Of a stretch of 64,000 bases of DNA, positions 1-9,069 are shown piece by piece. The DNA is from Paenibacillus sp. HW567 (lineage in GTDB: Bacteria; Bacillota; Bacilli; Paenibacillales; Paenibacillaceae). The position numbers were made by a program, and so were the translations under genes. Numbering within the stretch: the first letter of the stretch is position 1; each line of letters opens with the position of its first letter. The stretch lies in NCBI RefSeq assembly GCF_000374185.1, contig NZ_KB910518.1, positions 5,292,857 to 5,356,856 of the forward strand, read 5' to 3'. Below the pieces are notes generated by a model, which saw only the letters and a program-made list of their open reading frames with translations, was not told the DNA's origin and did not search any database.

Positions 1-455
1 AGAACATTCAACAGAATCTCCTCGCTCTCCATACTCTCCTCTATAGGCGTCGTTAAGAACTTATTAGCCACTACAATAAAATTCGATTTACTTAATGAAG
101 CCTGTGCTGCTAAAAGCTCTTTTGCATGCTCTGTACTTTTTCTGCTTCTGGCCATTACTATTAGACGATCCTCCGGCACTTGCCCCTTGGTGGCTTGTCT
201 GACCGCTTCAATTTCATCACTGCTGATAGGAATTTGGATATCTGGATCATTCTTAATTTCTAGCTCCGTTTGATACCATCTGATAGAGTTAGTTTTATCA
301 CTCATATTGAGCACGTTCTTTTTATCTACCGAGATATAACAAATACCTGATTTATCAGGCAGATAACGGTAACCTGGTGCGCGATATTCTACCCTTCCAT
401 TTAGCGCAGGACAGAAAAAGCCCTCCAGTTGTTGCTTCAATTTGCTTCAGGACAT
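1..455 (-). pseudogene. Partial second copy of the 1493-2062 gene, with an early stop
   Basis: The minus strand reads as a close copy of the protein at 1493-2062 and runs off the left edge. The start and the leader upstream are conserved, but codon 3, TGG (Trp) in the other copy, is TGA here, so the product would end after Met-Ser. The frame behind it stays open to position 1 with many synonymous and few radical changes, so decay is recent or translation restarts inside. The next in-frame ATG is the one in the NMSDKT segment. Function unknown. Confidence 0.6.
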
Positions 456-563
456 GTAATCCCCCTCCATAACAAAACAGAGGAAAGGCTTGTTGGCTCC
501 GGGCTCTCCCCTCTCCATTCAGCCGATCCTCCATCTTCCCATAACGCAACAGAAAGCAAAGCT

Positions 564-1028
564 CTAAATTCCACAATGGTACAAATAAAATCCACCTTCA
601 AACAATCTATCAGCAAATGAAATTATCTTTTCAAATTGCTTAATGATTTCATGCCGATTATAAACTAACTGTTCATAATGACCCAATTGCCCCGCACCTT
701 CAACCCTAACAAATTCTCCAGTAAGCTCTACTGCTAGCGGTGAGTTTAGAAATAAGTCTCTCCAAGAGGAGAATATGCTTTTTAAGGTTATCGCCGAATT
801 CTGATCAAAAAGAGTCACGCCATGATAGTTTATCCCTGCTCCCATTGGTGCCTCATGTAAAGCTGGATTTCTACTTGGAATCCATTTCAATGTATCACTA
901 ACATACAGAATAATGTCATCATGTATTACCACACTATCAATAACCTCAGAATTATTCTCTATATTCATCCAAAAGTGCTCAACATCAATTGTAATAGGAG
1001 TGAGATAAAACTTATGTTCTAATGCCAT
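564..1028 (-). CDS. Hypothetical protein, 154 aa, immunity-protein-sized
   Basis: The ATG at 1028 follows a good ribosome site (CAGGAG, 8 bases before). The protein is acidic, cytosolic and without signal or membrane segment; it has a central GINYHG stretch and ends in YLYHCGI. I do not recognise a family. It follows the 102-aa gene at 1051-1359 by 22 bp on the same strand, so the two are probably co-transcribed. Size, acidity and company of equally small orphan proteins resemble immunity genes of polymorphic toxin loci, but this is inference only. Confidence 0.6.
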   Translation of the reverse strand: MALEHKFYLTPITIDVEHFWMNIENNSEVIDSVVIHDDIILYVSDTLKWIPSRNPALHEAPMGAGINYHGVTLFDQNSAITLKSIFSSWRDLFLNSPLAVELTGEFVRVEGAGQLGHYEQLVYNRHEIIKQFEKIISFADRLFEGGFYLYHCGI

Positions 1029-1050
1029 TTATTTCTCCTGTAATTTTATA

Positions 1051-1359
1051 CTACACATACCCATCCTCAGGTTCACCAACCTCAAACCCCAATACTTTGG
1101 TTGCTTCTAATTTAAACCTTGCTATCCAAGAATCCCAATCGCTCTTATTCATCTGTGCATAAAACGATAATCCGCTCGGCTCAACGGATGCCTCAATAAA
1201 AACATCATCATTTTCCTGCCCAAACCAATATGGAATCCCGTCTTTATACCCTATCCAACCAGGCATGAACTTATATATATTAGCAACCTTATCCCATTCT
1301 TCATCAGGTAGATAACCCCATATATTCAGATTACAATTATGAGAGGTTATTCTATTCAT
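1051..1359 (-). CDS. Hypothetical protein, 102 aa, acidic
   Basis: I start at ATG 1359 (MNRITSHN), behind AGGGAG; the longer frame to 1533 overlaps the end of the neighbouring gene and begins with unlikely sequence. The protein is rich in Trp and acidic residues (GYLPDEEWD, GIPYWFG, EPSGLSFYAQM) and ends in GFEVGEPEDGYV. No signal peptide or membrane span. It lies between the duplicated genes and upstream of 564-1028. The aromatic, acidic make-up is common in small toxin-immunity proteins, but no family can be named. Confidence 0.6.
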   Translation of the reverse strand: MNRITSHNCNLNIWGYLPDEEWDKVANIYKFMPGWIGYKDGIPYWFGQENDDVFIEASVEPSGLSFYAQMNKSDWDSWIARFKLEATKVLGFEVGEPEDGYV

Positions 1360-1449
1360 CCGCCTTCTCCCTCTTTCTATCACAGAATTTTCTTTTATAG
1401 TTGCCGAAAAGATGTGTACTGCCCTGGCTAGCCTAGACAAACAGAAATG

Positions 1450-1469
1450 CCCTCTCAGTGAAGAGAGGG
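1450..1469 (-). terminator. Short hairpin after the 1493-2062 gene
   Basis: CCCTCT (1450-1455) pairs with AGAGGG (1464-1469) about 25 bases past the stop codon of the upstream minus-strand gene. There is no clear T run, so it may be a weak terminator or an RNA end stabiliser. Confidence 0.35.
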
Positions 1470-1492
1470 TGATCATTCCCAGGTATCGTACT

Positions 1493-2062
1493 TCACAACG
1501 TACCACACCGCAACTCATAAAAATACCGCACAATCGGATGCTTTAACTCCATCTTATCCGACATTTTTAAAATCCGCTGTTTCCCAACCCTCTTGTCCAG
1601 CAGCGCCAGTATATTCATTAAGATTTCATCGCTCTCTAAACTTTTCTCTATAGAAGTCGTTAGAAACTTATTAGCGTCAACGATAAAATTCGATTTGCTT
1701 AATGCAGCCTGTGCTGCCAAAAGTTCTTTTGCATGTTCTGTACTTTTTCTGCTTCGGGCCATCACTATTAGGCGATCCTCTGGCACTGGTCCTTTGGTAG
1801 CTTTTCTGACCGCTTCAATTTCATCATTGCTGACAGGAATTTGGATACCTGGATCATTCTTAATTTCCAGTTCTGTTTGATACCATCTGATCGGGTTCGT
1901 TTTATCACTCATATTGAGCACGTTCTTTTTATCTACCGTAATATAACAAATCCCTGATTTATCAGGCAGATAACGGTAACCGGGTGCGCGGTATTCTACC
2001 CTTCCATTTAACGCAGGACAGAGAAAGCTCTCCAGTTGTTGCTTCAATTTGCTCCAGGACAT
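1493..2062 (-). CDS. Hypothetical protein, 189 aa (possibly SF0329-like)
   Basis: Start chosen at ATG 2062 (MSWSKLKQQLESF) behind GGAGGGG at ideal distance; the longer frame to 2125 reads through the leader. The N-terminal half is basic and aromatic (GRVEYRAPGYRYLPDKSG), followed by a helical, charged C-terminal half. No signal peptide. The N-terminus reminds me of proteins labelled SF0329 family in Firmicutes; I cannot confirm that and know no function. A near-identical copy with the same leader lies at 1-545, so the gene has been duplicated around two unrelated small genes. Confidence 0.65.
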   Translation of the reverse strand: MSWSKLKQQLESFLCPALNGRVEYRAPGYRYLPDKSGICYITVDKKNVLNMSDKTNPIRWYQTELEIKNDPGIQIPVSNDEIEAVRKATKGPVPEDRLIVMARSRKSTEHAKELLAAQAALSKSNFIVDANKFLTTSIEKSLESDEILMNILALLDKRVGKQRILKMSDKMELKHPIVRYFYELRCGTL

Positions 2063-2150
2063 GTAATCCCCTCCATCTAAAAACAGAGGAAAGGCTTGCT
2101 GGCTCCGGGTTTGCCCCCTCCCCATTCATCCGATCCTCAATCTTGGCAGC

Positions 2151-3140
2151 TTACTCCCCACGCTCCTCCGCCCCATCAGGCTCCTTGCTTCCAAACTCAT
2201 CAAGCAGCGCACGCACTTCACTTGTTGACTTCGTGTTCATTAAGGTATTTCTTAATTCACTTGCCCCTCGGAATCCGCGGACATATATTTTAAAGAATCG
2301 TTGAAGTGGGCTGAACGAACGTGGTGCCTGTACTGAGTATTTATCATAAAGGTCCAGATGCAACCGCAGCAGATCAAGCAATTCGCTACTACTGTGTTCC
2401 TTCGGCTCCTTCTCAAAGGCAAACGGATTCTGAAAAATACCGCGCCCAATCATAATACCATCCACACCGTACTTTTCTGCGAGTCTCAGGCCAGTCTGAC
2501 GGTCTGGGATATCCCCGTTAATGGTCAGCAGTGTATCGGGGGCCACCTCATCACGCAGCTTTTTAATCTCCGGGATCAGTTCCCAGTGAGCATCTACCTT
2601 GCTCATTTCCTCGCGTGTACGCAGATGAATGGACAGATTCACAATGTCCTGCTGCAAAATATGGGTTAACCAGCCGCGCCATTCGTCTATGTCACTGAAT
2701 CCGAGCCTTGTTTTTACACTGACGGGCAGTCCCCCGGCTTTGGCGGCCTGAATGATTTCCGCTGCGAGTTCGGGACGGCAGATCAGGCCGCTTCCTTTCC
2801 CGTTCTCTGCTACATTTGCTACAGGACAACCCATATTAATATCAATGCCTTTGAAGCCTTCTTTGGCCATACCGATGCTCATTTGACGGAAGTATTCCGG
2901 CTTATCTCCCCAGATATGAGCTACAATGGGCTGTTCATCCTCTGTAAAAGCCAAACGCCCGCGCACAGCATGGTTGCCCTCCGGGTGACAATAACTCTCT
3001 GAATTCGCAAACTCCGTAAAAAACACATCCGGTCTGCCCGCTCTACTTACGACATGGCGAAAGACAACATCCGTCACATCCTCCATAGGCGCCAGTATAA
3101 AAAACGGCCGTGGTAATTCACGCCAAAAATTGTTTGTCAT
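2151..3140 (-). CDS. dus: tRNA-dihydrouridine synthase
   Basis: 329 aa from ATG 3140 (MTNNFWREL), which has an AGAGAGG ribosome site; the seven-residue longer start lacks one. FMN-dependent TIM-barrel enzyme that reduces uridines to dihydrouridine in tRNA. Visible marks: FILAPMEDVTD at the N-terminus, the DINMGCPVANV loop with the catalytic Cys, VSVKTRLGF, and the phosphate-binding GIMIGRGIFQNPF near residue 235, followed by a helical tRNA-binding tail. Length is usual for the family. Which positions it modifies cannot be told. It is the last core-type gene before the accessory region. Confidence 0.9.
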   Translation of the reverse strand: MTNNFWRELPRPFFILAPMEDVTDVVFRHVVSRAGRPDVFFTEFANSESYCHPEGNHAVRGRLAFTEDEQPIVAHIWGDKPEYFRQMSIGMAKEGFKGIDINMGCPVANVAENGKGSGLICRPELAAEIIQAAKAGGLPVSVKTRLGFSDIDEWRGWLTHILQQDIVNLSIHLRTREEMSKVDAHWELIPEIKKLRDEVAPDTLLTINGDIPDRQTGLRLAEKYGVDGIMIGRGIFQNPFAFEKEPKEHSSSELLDLLRLHLDLYDKYSVQAPRSFSPLQRFFKIYVRGFRGASELRNTLMNTKSTSEVRALLDEFGSKEPDGAEERGE

Positions 3141-3229
3141 ATCAAAAACCTCTCTATGCAATATAAAGCAAAGTATATCATAACCCCGAGAGTAGCATAC
3201 TCACCCGATAAATTCAAAGAAGAGGATAC

Positions 3230-3246
3230 GCCACCGACTCCACATG
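3230..3246 (+). repeat. Junction repeat A: methyltransferase gene 3'-end remnant
   Basis: GCCACCGACTCCACATG here is identical to 17 bases inside the end of the intact RNA methyltransferase gene (20050-20066). Read on the minus strand in frame it gives SSHVESVAYPLL and then a stop, i.e. the HVESVA ending of that enzyme family followed by a few foreign codons. No other part of such a gene is present. It marks the left boundary of the accessory region. Confidence 0.6.
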
Positions 3247-3398
3247 GGATGAGTGCTGACGGTAGAATAAACTAAGCTGTGGCTGTATTTACCCTTTGAA
3301 CAAGAACTAAGCAGTTAAAAACAAATATAATCAACTATTACATATTTTCAATAAATAAATGCGTTATTATAATTCTATACAATGTAACAAGGAGAGAT

Positions 3399-4382
3399 TT
3401 GGATTTGAATAAAAATTTGAGTATCGCAAAGGAAGCATTAAATAACTACTCAATAAGTTGTAAATCGATTGATTTTATTGGGCAAAGTGCGAATACGATC
3501 TATAAAATAACTGACCTGGAAAGCAACTGCTATAGTCTTCGCTTACATATATCAAAAAGCGAAACCCTTGAAAGTGTTTGGACAGAACAGGAAGTGATTC
3601 GTTCAGAAATGGTTTGGCTTCACTCCTTAACTTTGGATACAGATTTAACTCTACCTTCACCAATTAAGAATATCCACGGGGAATTCATTACAGACGTAAA
3701 CAGCACACAATGCACTTTAGTAAAATGGGTCGAAGGTGAGCAGAAGCCATTCATTACTACATTAGATGATGCTGAATACATAGGCGAGATGATAGGTAAA
3801 TTACATAAACAATCATCGAATTGGAAAATCCCAAGTTTATTTGAACGTCCTACATTTGATGGCTCCCGTATATTGCAATCACTTGGCAAGCTTAAAGAGC
3901 AAGCTAATGCAGGGTTGCTTAATGCAGATGATACAGAACTTCTTCAGAATGCAGGTCAACGAGTCATTAAAATGATGAATTCTATTGAAATAACATCCAG
4001 CAATTGGGGAATGATTCATGCCGATTTGATTCCAAGTAATTTTGTGTTTCATGGAAAAGAAGCGAGACCCATCGATTTTGGTGCTTGTGGTTTTGGTTTT
4101 TATTTATTTGATCTTGGCTGGACGTTTTCATATATTCATCCTTCATTCAGAGACCAGCTACTTAAATCATATTCTCAATATCATTCGTTACCAGATCACT
4201 ATATTGAGCTATTAGAAGGTTTTTTTATTGCAGGGCAACTTGAAACCATGAATTTTTGGCTGGGTCTACCAGACTCGCAGGAATGGTTACCAGGCCATAT
4301 TGGTAAATTAGCCAGTAGAGAATTTAATTCCTATGTAAACAATGAATCGTTCCTCTTCAACGGTATACCCTATTGGGAATAA
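3399..4382 (+). CDS. Aminoglycoside/choline-kinase-like phosphotransferase
   Basis: About 327 aa. The start is TTG, either 3399 or 3405; AAGGAG at 3389-3394 fits 3405 slightly better. Protein-kinase-like fold of the APH family: an N-terminal lobe with GQSANTIYKI, the catalytic HADLIPSNF loop near residue 206 and the metal-binding PIDFGACGFG about 15 residues on. Such enzymes phosphorylate small hydroxyl compounds (antibiotics, choline, homoserine, sugars); the substrate here is unknown. It stands alone, AT-rich relative to the core genes, between junction A and a decayed gene. Confidence 0.8.
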   Translation: MDLNKNLSIAKEALNNYSISCKSIDFIGQSANTIYKITDLESNCYSLRLHISKSETLESVWTEQEVIRSEMVWLHSLTLDTDLTLPSPIKNIHGEFITDVNSTQCTLVKWVEGEQKPFITTLDDAEYIGEMIGKLHKQSSNWKIPSLFERPTFDGSRILQSLGKLKEQANAGLLNADDTELLQNAGQRVIKMMNSIEITSSNWGMIHADLIPSNFVFHGKEARPIDFGACGFGFYLFDLGWTFSYIHPSFRDQLLKSYSQYHSLPDHYIELLEGFFIAGQLETMNFWLGLPDSQEWLPGHIGKLASREFNSYVNNESFLFNGIPYWE

Positions 4383-4394
4383 ACTGTCTATTCT

Positions 4395-4797
4395 TTACTC
4401 CCTCACCAGCACCGCCGCGGAGGTGGAGTCTTTTACATATCCGATCATTATCTTCCGCCTCGCTACCAGTAACTATTCTCGCGCTTGTGCTTAATCCCAT
4501 ATATGCATACCTTCGCTGTATCTTCATTAACCTCAAATACCAGAATGTTCTGATAGAGTCCAAGCCTTCCGTCCATCCTCGAATTCCATTACCTTTGCCT
4601 GTAAGTATTCAAGTCCGCCTTCTCTTCCATACACACGCCCTTGCTCACGGTCTTTGATTACTTCAAATCCGGCTACATGATGGCTTAGTAACCATTCCTG
4701 CTCCTGATTCGAATACATTTTCAACTTGGATGTTGCACTCTCTAGTGCCTCACTCAAAGGATGTCGGATAGTGTATATAATCCCATCTTGATCCGCT
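4395..4797 (-). pseudogene. Decayed coding remnant of unknown origin
   Basis: A minus-strand frame from 4797 to 4533 is open for 88 codons (DGIIYTIRHPLSEALES onwards) but starts directly behind a stop with no credible start codon; a second frame at 4395-4460 reads MIGYVKDSTSAAVLVRE and a stop. The pieces look like parts of one truncated, frameshifted gene. Family not recognised. It is packed against the stop codon of the TetR gene. Confidence 0.35.
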
Positions 4798-4798
4798 T

Positions 4799-5368
4799 TT
4801 ACTGTTTATTGACCGGGCCAAAGATATGAAACGGTGTTATCCCATTTGCGAATAGGCTATCTATCAGCTTGACCAATTCTTCCGACGATAAATCTTTGTC
4901 ATTGCGTATCCAAAGGCGAAACAAAGATATTAATGTTGATATATAGAACTCAATCAGGTATGGCGTTAAGATATCATTTGTTGGAAGGTCCACAATCAAT
5001 CTCTCAAAGGGAATTTCTCTTTTCAGACGTTCAACAAAATGAACAGAACCATAGTCACCCAAGAGGGCTTTTAGGACTGAAATTTCTTCTGTATTTTCCA
5101 AGCATTGAAGTGCATCTTGGAAAGTATGCGTAGAAAGCTCCCTGCTTGCCATTTCCTCGTTAATGGATTTCAGAATACTCTCTTCAACATAGTCCAACAG
5201 CTCATAGATATCTGTAAAGTATTGATAAAATGTACTGCGGTTATATCCTGACTTGTTAGCAATCTCTTGAATAGATATTTTCTCAATGGGTTTGTGGCTA
5301 TATAAATCACAGAACACATTTATAAATGTTTGCCTGGTTTTGTCCGTAATTTCAGGTTGCTTGTTCAT
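4799..5368 (-). CDS. TetR/AcrR-family transcriptional regulator
   Basis: 189 aa from ATG 5368 (MNKQPEITDKTR) behind TGGAGG; the longer frame to 5392 has no ribosome site. The N-terminal helix-turn-helix is clear (KISIQEIANKSGYNRSTFYQYFTDI shortened here: IQEIANKSGYNRSTFYQYF), followed by an all-helical ligand and dimer domain. Probably a repressor of itself and of the divergent reductase-like gene at 5518, since both promoters share 149 bp holding an 8-bp inverted repeat. Ligand unknown. Confidence 0.88.
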   Translation of the reverse strand: MNKQPEITDKTRQTFINVFCDLYSHKPIEKISIQEIANKSGYNRSTFYQYFTDIYELLDYVEESILKSINEEMASRELSTHTFQDALQCLENTEEISVLKALLGDYGSVHFVERLKREIPFERLIVDLPTNDILTPYLIEFYISTLISLFRLWIRNDKDLSSEELVKLIDSLFANGITPFHIFGPVNKQ

Positions 5369-5424
5369 TATTTTCCTCCATTTTCTGTTCAATACATTAT
5401 CCGACAGATATTAAAAATCTGATG

Positions 5425-5486
5425 GTTGATGACAGTATAGTGAATACATACAATATCATTATACAACACGTTGTTTGATCATCAAC
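5425..5486 (+). promoter_or_regulatory. Promoter and candidate TetR operator
   Basis: A sigma-A-like promoter TTGATG (5426-5431), 17-bp spacer, TACAAT (5449-5454) points to the gene at 5518. The exact inverted repeat GTTGATGA (5425-5432) and TCATCAAC (5479-5486) covers the -35 element and the early transcribed region, which would suit repression by the divergent TetR protein. Confidence 0.45.
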
Positions 5487-5517
5487 AAGGATTATCAATT
5501 ATTTTTGGGAGGCTAAT

Positions 5518-6459
5518 ATGAGAATTTTATTCTTCGGTAGAGGTGTAATATCGACCCAATATGCTTGGGCTTTTGAACAGGCAGGGCACACAGTTGAGTT
5601 TTACGTTAGAAAGGGGAGAAAAGAAACCTTCGGAAGCACTATAGAGCTTGAAATGTGGGACGCACGAAAAGGGAAAAAGCTGATACAAGAAAGCTGGAAC
5701 GTCAAACTACATGAGGAGTTGCTTCCAGATTATGATCTCATTATCGCCAGCGTCAACACGGAACAACTTCCGGAAGCCGCACAATTCCTATCCACTGCTG
5801 CAGGAAAGACCCCTATCCTCATATTCAATAACCTTTGGCAAGATTTGAAATCATCTATCGCACCATTATCAATGAACAATGTTGTCTTTGGCTTCCCCGG
5901 AGCAGGAGGCGGCATAGCGGACAATAGGCTTAGAGGCGGCTTTTTGAAAATGATATTTCTTGAAAAACCGCGGGCAGGCACTGAGCATACTAACCAATTG
6001 GTCAAAGATTGTTTTGAAAGTGCCCATTTTAAAATTAGTTGGGTAAAGGATATGCAAAACTGGCTGTGGAATCACTTTGCCATGAATGCAGCTATGGAAA
6101 CCGAGGTGTTAAAACGGGGAAGCTTTCCAGCACTCATGAACCATAGGGACTCATTTGCAAATGTTGGGTTGAATATGAGGGAAATGATCCCTGTACTTAA
6201 AGCAAGAGGTGCAAAGCCTGATGCCATTTCTCTCTTGTTGACTAAAATTCCACCAGCACTTCTCGGCATACTTTTTAACAAGGTTATTTTTGCAAAAGGC
6301 AGCTTACCGCGACTTTTTGTGGAATACAACAATAGTAAAGCAGGCTTTGCGGTACTTGAAGTTGTGAGAGAAGCAAAAAAGTTAGGCATACCTTTGCCCC
6401 GTCTTACGATGGCATTTGGGAACACTGAACTGCATATCACGAAGCCTTCAACCCCTTAG
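5518..6459 (+). CDS. Ketopantoate reductase-like (ApbA/PanE family) protein
   Basis: 313 aa, ATG behind GGGAGG. The N-terminus is a Rossmann nucleotide-binding fold (RILFFGRGVISTQYAWAF), followed by IIASVNTEQ and GFPGAGGG and a helical C-terminal domain with NHFAMNAAMETEVL. PanE enzymes reduce 2-dehydropantoate with NADPH in pantothenate synthesis; this divergent member, paired with a TetR regulator, more likely acts on another small keto or imine substrate. Substrate not determinable from the sequence. Confidence 0.75.
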   Translation: MRILFFGRGVISTQYAWAFEQAGHTVEFYVRKGRKETFGSTIELEMWDARKGKKLIQESWNVKLHEELLPDYDLIIASVNTEQLPEAAQFLSTAAGKTPILIFNNLWQDLKSSIAPLSMNNVVFGFPGAGGGIADNRLRGGFLKMIFLEKPRAGTEHTNQLVKDCFESAHFKISWVKDMQNWLWNHFAMNAAMETEVLKRGSFPALMNHRDSFANVGLNMREMIPVLKARGAKPDAISLLLTKIPPALLGILFNKVIFAKGSLPRLFVEYNNSKAGFAVLEVVREAKKLGIPLPRLTMAFGNTELHITKPSTP

Positions 6460-6506
6460 AATGCTTCGGATTACCCATGAGTTTTTCCAATGTCTATTCT
6501 AAGGGG
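6452..6506 (+). terminator. Long-loop inverted repeat over the reductase stop codon
   Basis: CCCCTTAGAAT (6452-6462) and ATTCTAAGGGG (6496-6506) form a perfect 11-bp stem with a 33-base loop. The left arm contains the stop codon of the reductase-like gene. No T run follows. Confidence 0.35.
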
Positions 6507-6552
6507 GCACTCTAAACCAGATGTCTTCTTTCATCCTTGATTTGCAACGAGC

Positions 6553-6888
6553 TTAGCCACGTTCAAGCAAAGCCACCGATCCCACATGTGTGGAGTAAGC
6601 ACAATCAACACATCCATTAACAATGAACGGGGAGCCTCGGCTCAGCGGCAGCTTATTCAACAAATGAAGGTCCGGTACGGACTCATAAGGAGAGCAGAAC
6701 CTCACTTTCTGGCAATTTCCGCAGAGGCAGATTGGCCTCTGTTTTTTTTGCTGAGGAGAACCCATGCGGTAATAGAAAAAAGTACAGGCGGCGCCTGCCA
6801 TAACGAGCAGCAGCACCAGCCTTACGGAGACGGCGGGCTTCGGCGTGGCCTTAATGAACGCCTCTATTTTAATAACATCAACTTTTTA
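6553..6888 (-). pseudogene. Chimeric remnant: membrane-protein piece fused to the methyltransferase tail (junction repeat B)
   Basis: The minus-strand frame is open from about 6888 to 6553. A hydrophobic run (VRLVLLLVMAGAACTFFYY) and a Cys-rich stretch (CLCGNCQKVRFC) lead in frame into THVGSVALLERG and a stop, the C-terminal ending of TrmA/RlmD-type methyltransferases. Matching DNA at 6572-6588 differs from junction A by two bases. Only a weak GTG (6816) could serve as start. The rest of 6507-7230 shows only short frames, including a 45-codon one at 6942-7079 with AGGAAAT before its ATG. Confidence 0.45.
6572..6588 (+). repeat. Junction repeat B
   Basis: GCCACCGATCCCACATG, 15 of 17 bases as in repeats A, C and D, in the same orientation. 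It encodes HVGSVA on the minus strand, the equivalent of HVESVA in the intact enzyme, and is followed by LLERG and a stop. Confidence 0.55.
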
Positions 6889-7230
6889 TATTGGGCTGGA
6901 CGGCTTCATTCAAAACCTAAGCTCAACTACTGGGAGGTTTGTTATCCATGACCGGTGCGCTCACCATTTGTACAAAATATGCCTGCTCCGTGCTGAACAA
7001 GTCCGTACCTGATGCGGATGTGCTGGTATATTAATTTCCCCTCGGACTTTTCCAAGTCAAGCAAAATTTCGTTGTCCATCGTATCATTTCCTGGAAAACG
7101 CGCGGTTTGGAAATATCTGTTTCTGGAAAAGAAGCATTTGGGTAATACATAGTGCAGCATTCGCTTACAAACGGTCTGTTGTTGGCATGGAGCACAAGAA
7201 AAATAAATAGTACAAGATAGGAGAACAAGA

Positions 7231-9069
7231 ATGGAGAATCCAAACCAGGATACATATCGCTTTCAGGTCAACTTAAGCGGTATGATCAACATTTTGTCTA
7301 ACCATTTGTATAGCAGTCCGAAGGTATTCCTCAGGGAGCTGCTGCAAAATGGTATAGACGCAATTACTGCACGGCAGGATTATTCTCAAGGTGGATACGA
7401 AGGCAAGATTCATGTCGAAATAAGCGGGACCTCCACTGGAGCTACCTTATTGGTAGAAGATAACGGAATCGGGTTAAACGAGGCGGAAATCCATGAGTTT
7501 CTGGCGATGATCGGACAATCCTCCAAGCGGGGTGAAGACTTTCTCCAGACCAACACCTCTTTTATCGGACGGTTTGGCATTGGACTTTTGTCTTGCTTCA
7601 TGGTAAGTGACGATATCGTCATGGTCACACAATCTGCTAAGGGCGGACCTGCACTGGAATGGCGCGGGAAGCCGGACGGAACCTATACAATTCGCAAGCT
7701 CGAAGGGGTGTATGCTCCTGGAACCAAGGTTTTTTTGCGTTGCAAAGAAGGCTCCGAGTCTTACTTCGAGGAAGACAATCTGCAAGAATGGCTGTTTCAT
7801 TATGGAGCTCTGTTGCCTTATCCCATTCAATTGGTGTCCGATGGAAACAATCGCTTAATTAATCCGCTCTCCCCGCCTTGGGTTAAAGATCCGCAACTGG
7901 CCCGGAAGCATCAAGGGGAGGTGCTGGCCTTTGGCAAGCAGGTGCTTGGCGAGACGTTCCGCGATTTCATTCCTCTGCACACCTCCTCGGGCCGGACGGG
8001 CGGCATCGCCTTTATCCTGCCGCAGGCGGTGAACCTGAGCGCCAAACGCAATCACCGGGTGTACTTGAAGCACATGCTGGTCTCCGAAGCCGCCAGTAAT
8101 ATCCTGCCGGACTGGGCGTTCTTCGTCAAATGCATGATCTGGACCGATGAGCTGCAGCCGACCGCTTCCCGGGAGCATTTCTATGAGAACGTCCAGTTGG
8201 AGCAGGTGCGGGAAGAGCTCGGGAACACCATTCGCCAGGAATTGATGCGGATGGCGGAGTACGATCCGGATCGCCTGCAATCCATCATTTCCCTGCATGC
8301 CTTATCCATGAAAGCCCTCGCGGTGGAAGATTCGGCATTCTACTCCATTATTCACGAGTGGCTCCCGTTTGAGAGCACCTTTGGCAGGAAGCCGCTTGGC
8401 GAGTTGAAGCAGCAGCCTCCCCTTTACTTTACGGCTACTCTGGACGAGTACCGCCAGATTACCCATGTGGCTTCGGCCCAATCCATGCTGGTGGTGAATG
8501 GCGGTTATATTTATGATGCCGAGCTACTGTCTCTGCTGCCGCTAATTGACCCGGATGTGCAGACTGAACGGTTGCTGCCTGAGGAGGTCTCGTTATCCTT
8601 TACCGATATTACACCTCAGGAGCGGCTGGACTACTATGAATCTGTAAGATTGGCAGACAGTGTGCTGCAGAAATTCCGCTGCCAGGTGCAACTGCGCCGC
8701 TTCAAGCCAGAGGAGATTCCTGTGCTATACACACTGTCCCAGGAGTCCGCTCAGTGGCGTGTTATGGAGGCGGCCAAAGAAGTGAGCACCGACGCCCTGT
8801 CCTCCGTGCTGGGCAGTCTGGGTACTACGCTAGAGAATGCGGCATACTCAACGCTCTACTTCAACCTGGATAATCCCGTCATTGAGCGGGCATTTCGTTC
8901 GGCACACCGGGCGATGCTGCCGTCCATTGTCGAGATGCTGTACTGCAATGCGCTGATGATGGGACATTATCCGATGAACCAGCAGGAGATCGGGCTTTTG
9001 AACAAAGGCATTATTCAATTTATTGATTGGGGTATGACGGCCATTCATTCCACAGGAGGACACGAATAG
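7231..9069 (+). CDS. HSP90-family (HtpG-like) GHKL ATPase
   Basis: 612 aa, ATG behind AGGAG. The N-terminal GHKL ATPase fold is intact: helix motif ELLQNGIDAITAR, DNGIGL at about residue 78, and GRFGIGLLSCFMV near 115. A middle domain follows with KHMLVSE, DELQPTASREHF and related blocks; the C-terminal part differs from classical HtpG. I place it in the divergent HSP90-family group seen in Gram-positives rather than the housekeeping chaperone. The next gene starts directly after its stop codon and encodes a TPR protein, so the two probably form one complex. Function unknown; a defence or stress role is inference. Confidence 0.85.
   Translation: MENPNQDTYRFQVNLSGMINILSNHLYSSPKVFLRELLQNGIDAITARQDYSQGGYEGKIHVEISGTSTGATLLVEDNGIGLNEAEIHEFLAMIGQSSKRGEDFLQTNTSFIGRFGIGLLSCFMVSDDIVMVTQSAKGGPALEWRGKPDGTYTIRKLEGVYAPGTKVFLRCKEGSESYFEEDNLQEWLFHYGALLPYPIQLVSDGNNRLINPLSPPWVKDPQLARKHQGEVLAFGKQVLGETFRDFIPLHTSSGRTGGIAFILPQAVNLSAKRNHRVYLKHMLVSEAASNILPDWAFFVKCMIWTDELQPTASREHFYENVQLEQVREELGNTIRQELMRMAEYDPDRLQSIISLHALSMKALAVEDSAFYSIIHEWLPFESTFGRKPLGELKQQPPLYFTATLDEYRQITHVASAQSMLVVNGGYIYDAELLSLLPLIDPDVQTERLLPEEVSLSFTDITPQERLDYYESVRLADSVLQKFRCQVQLRRFKPEEIPVLYTLSQESAQWRVMEAAKEVSTDALSSVLGSLGTTLENAAYSTLYFNLDNPVIERAFRSAHRAMLPSIVEMLYCNALMMGHYPMNQQEIGLLNKGIIQFIDWGMTAIHSTGGHE

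Noticed and set aside
4395..4430. A fifth methyltransferase tail (AAVLVRE and stop on the minus strand)
   Set aside because: It resembles VAVLVK, but the diagnostic HVESVA part is missing and the similarity is short, so I count it as part of the nearby gene remnant.
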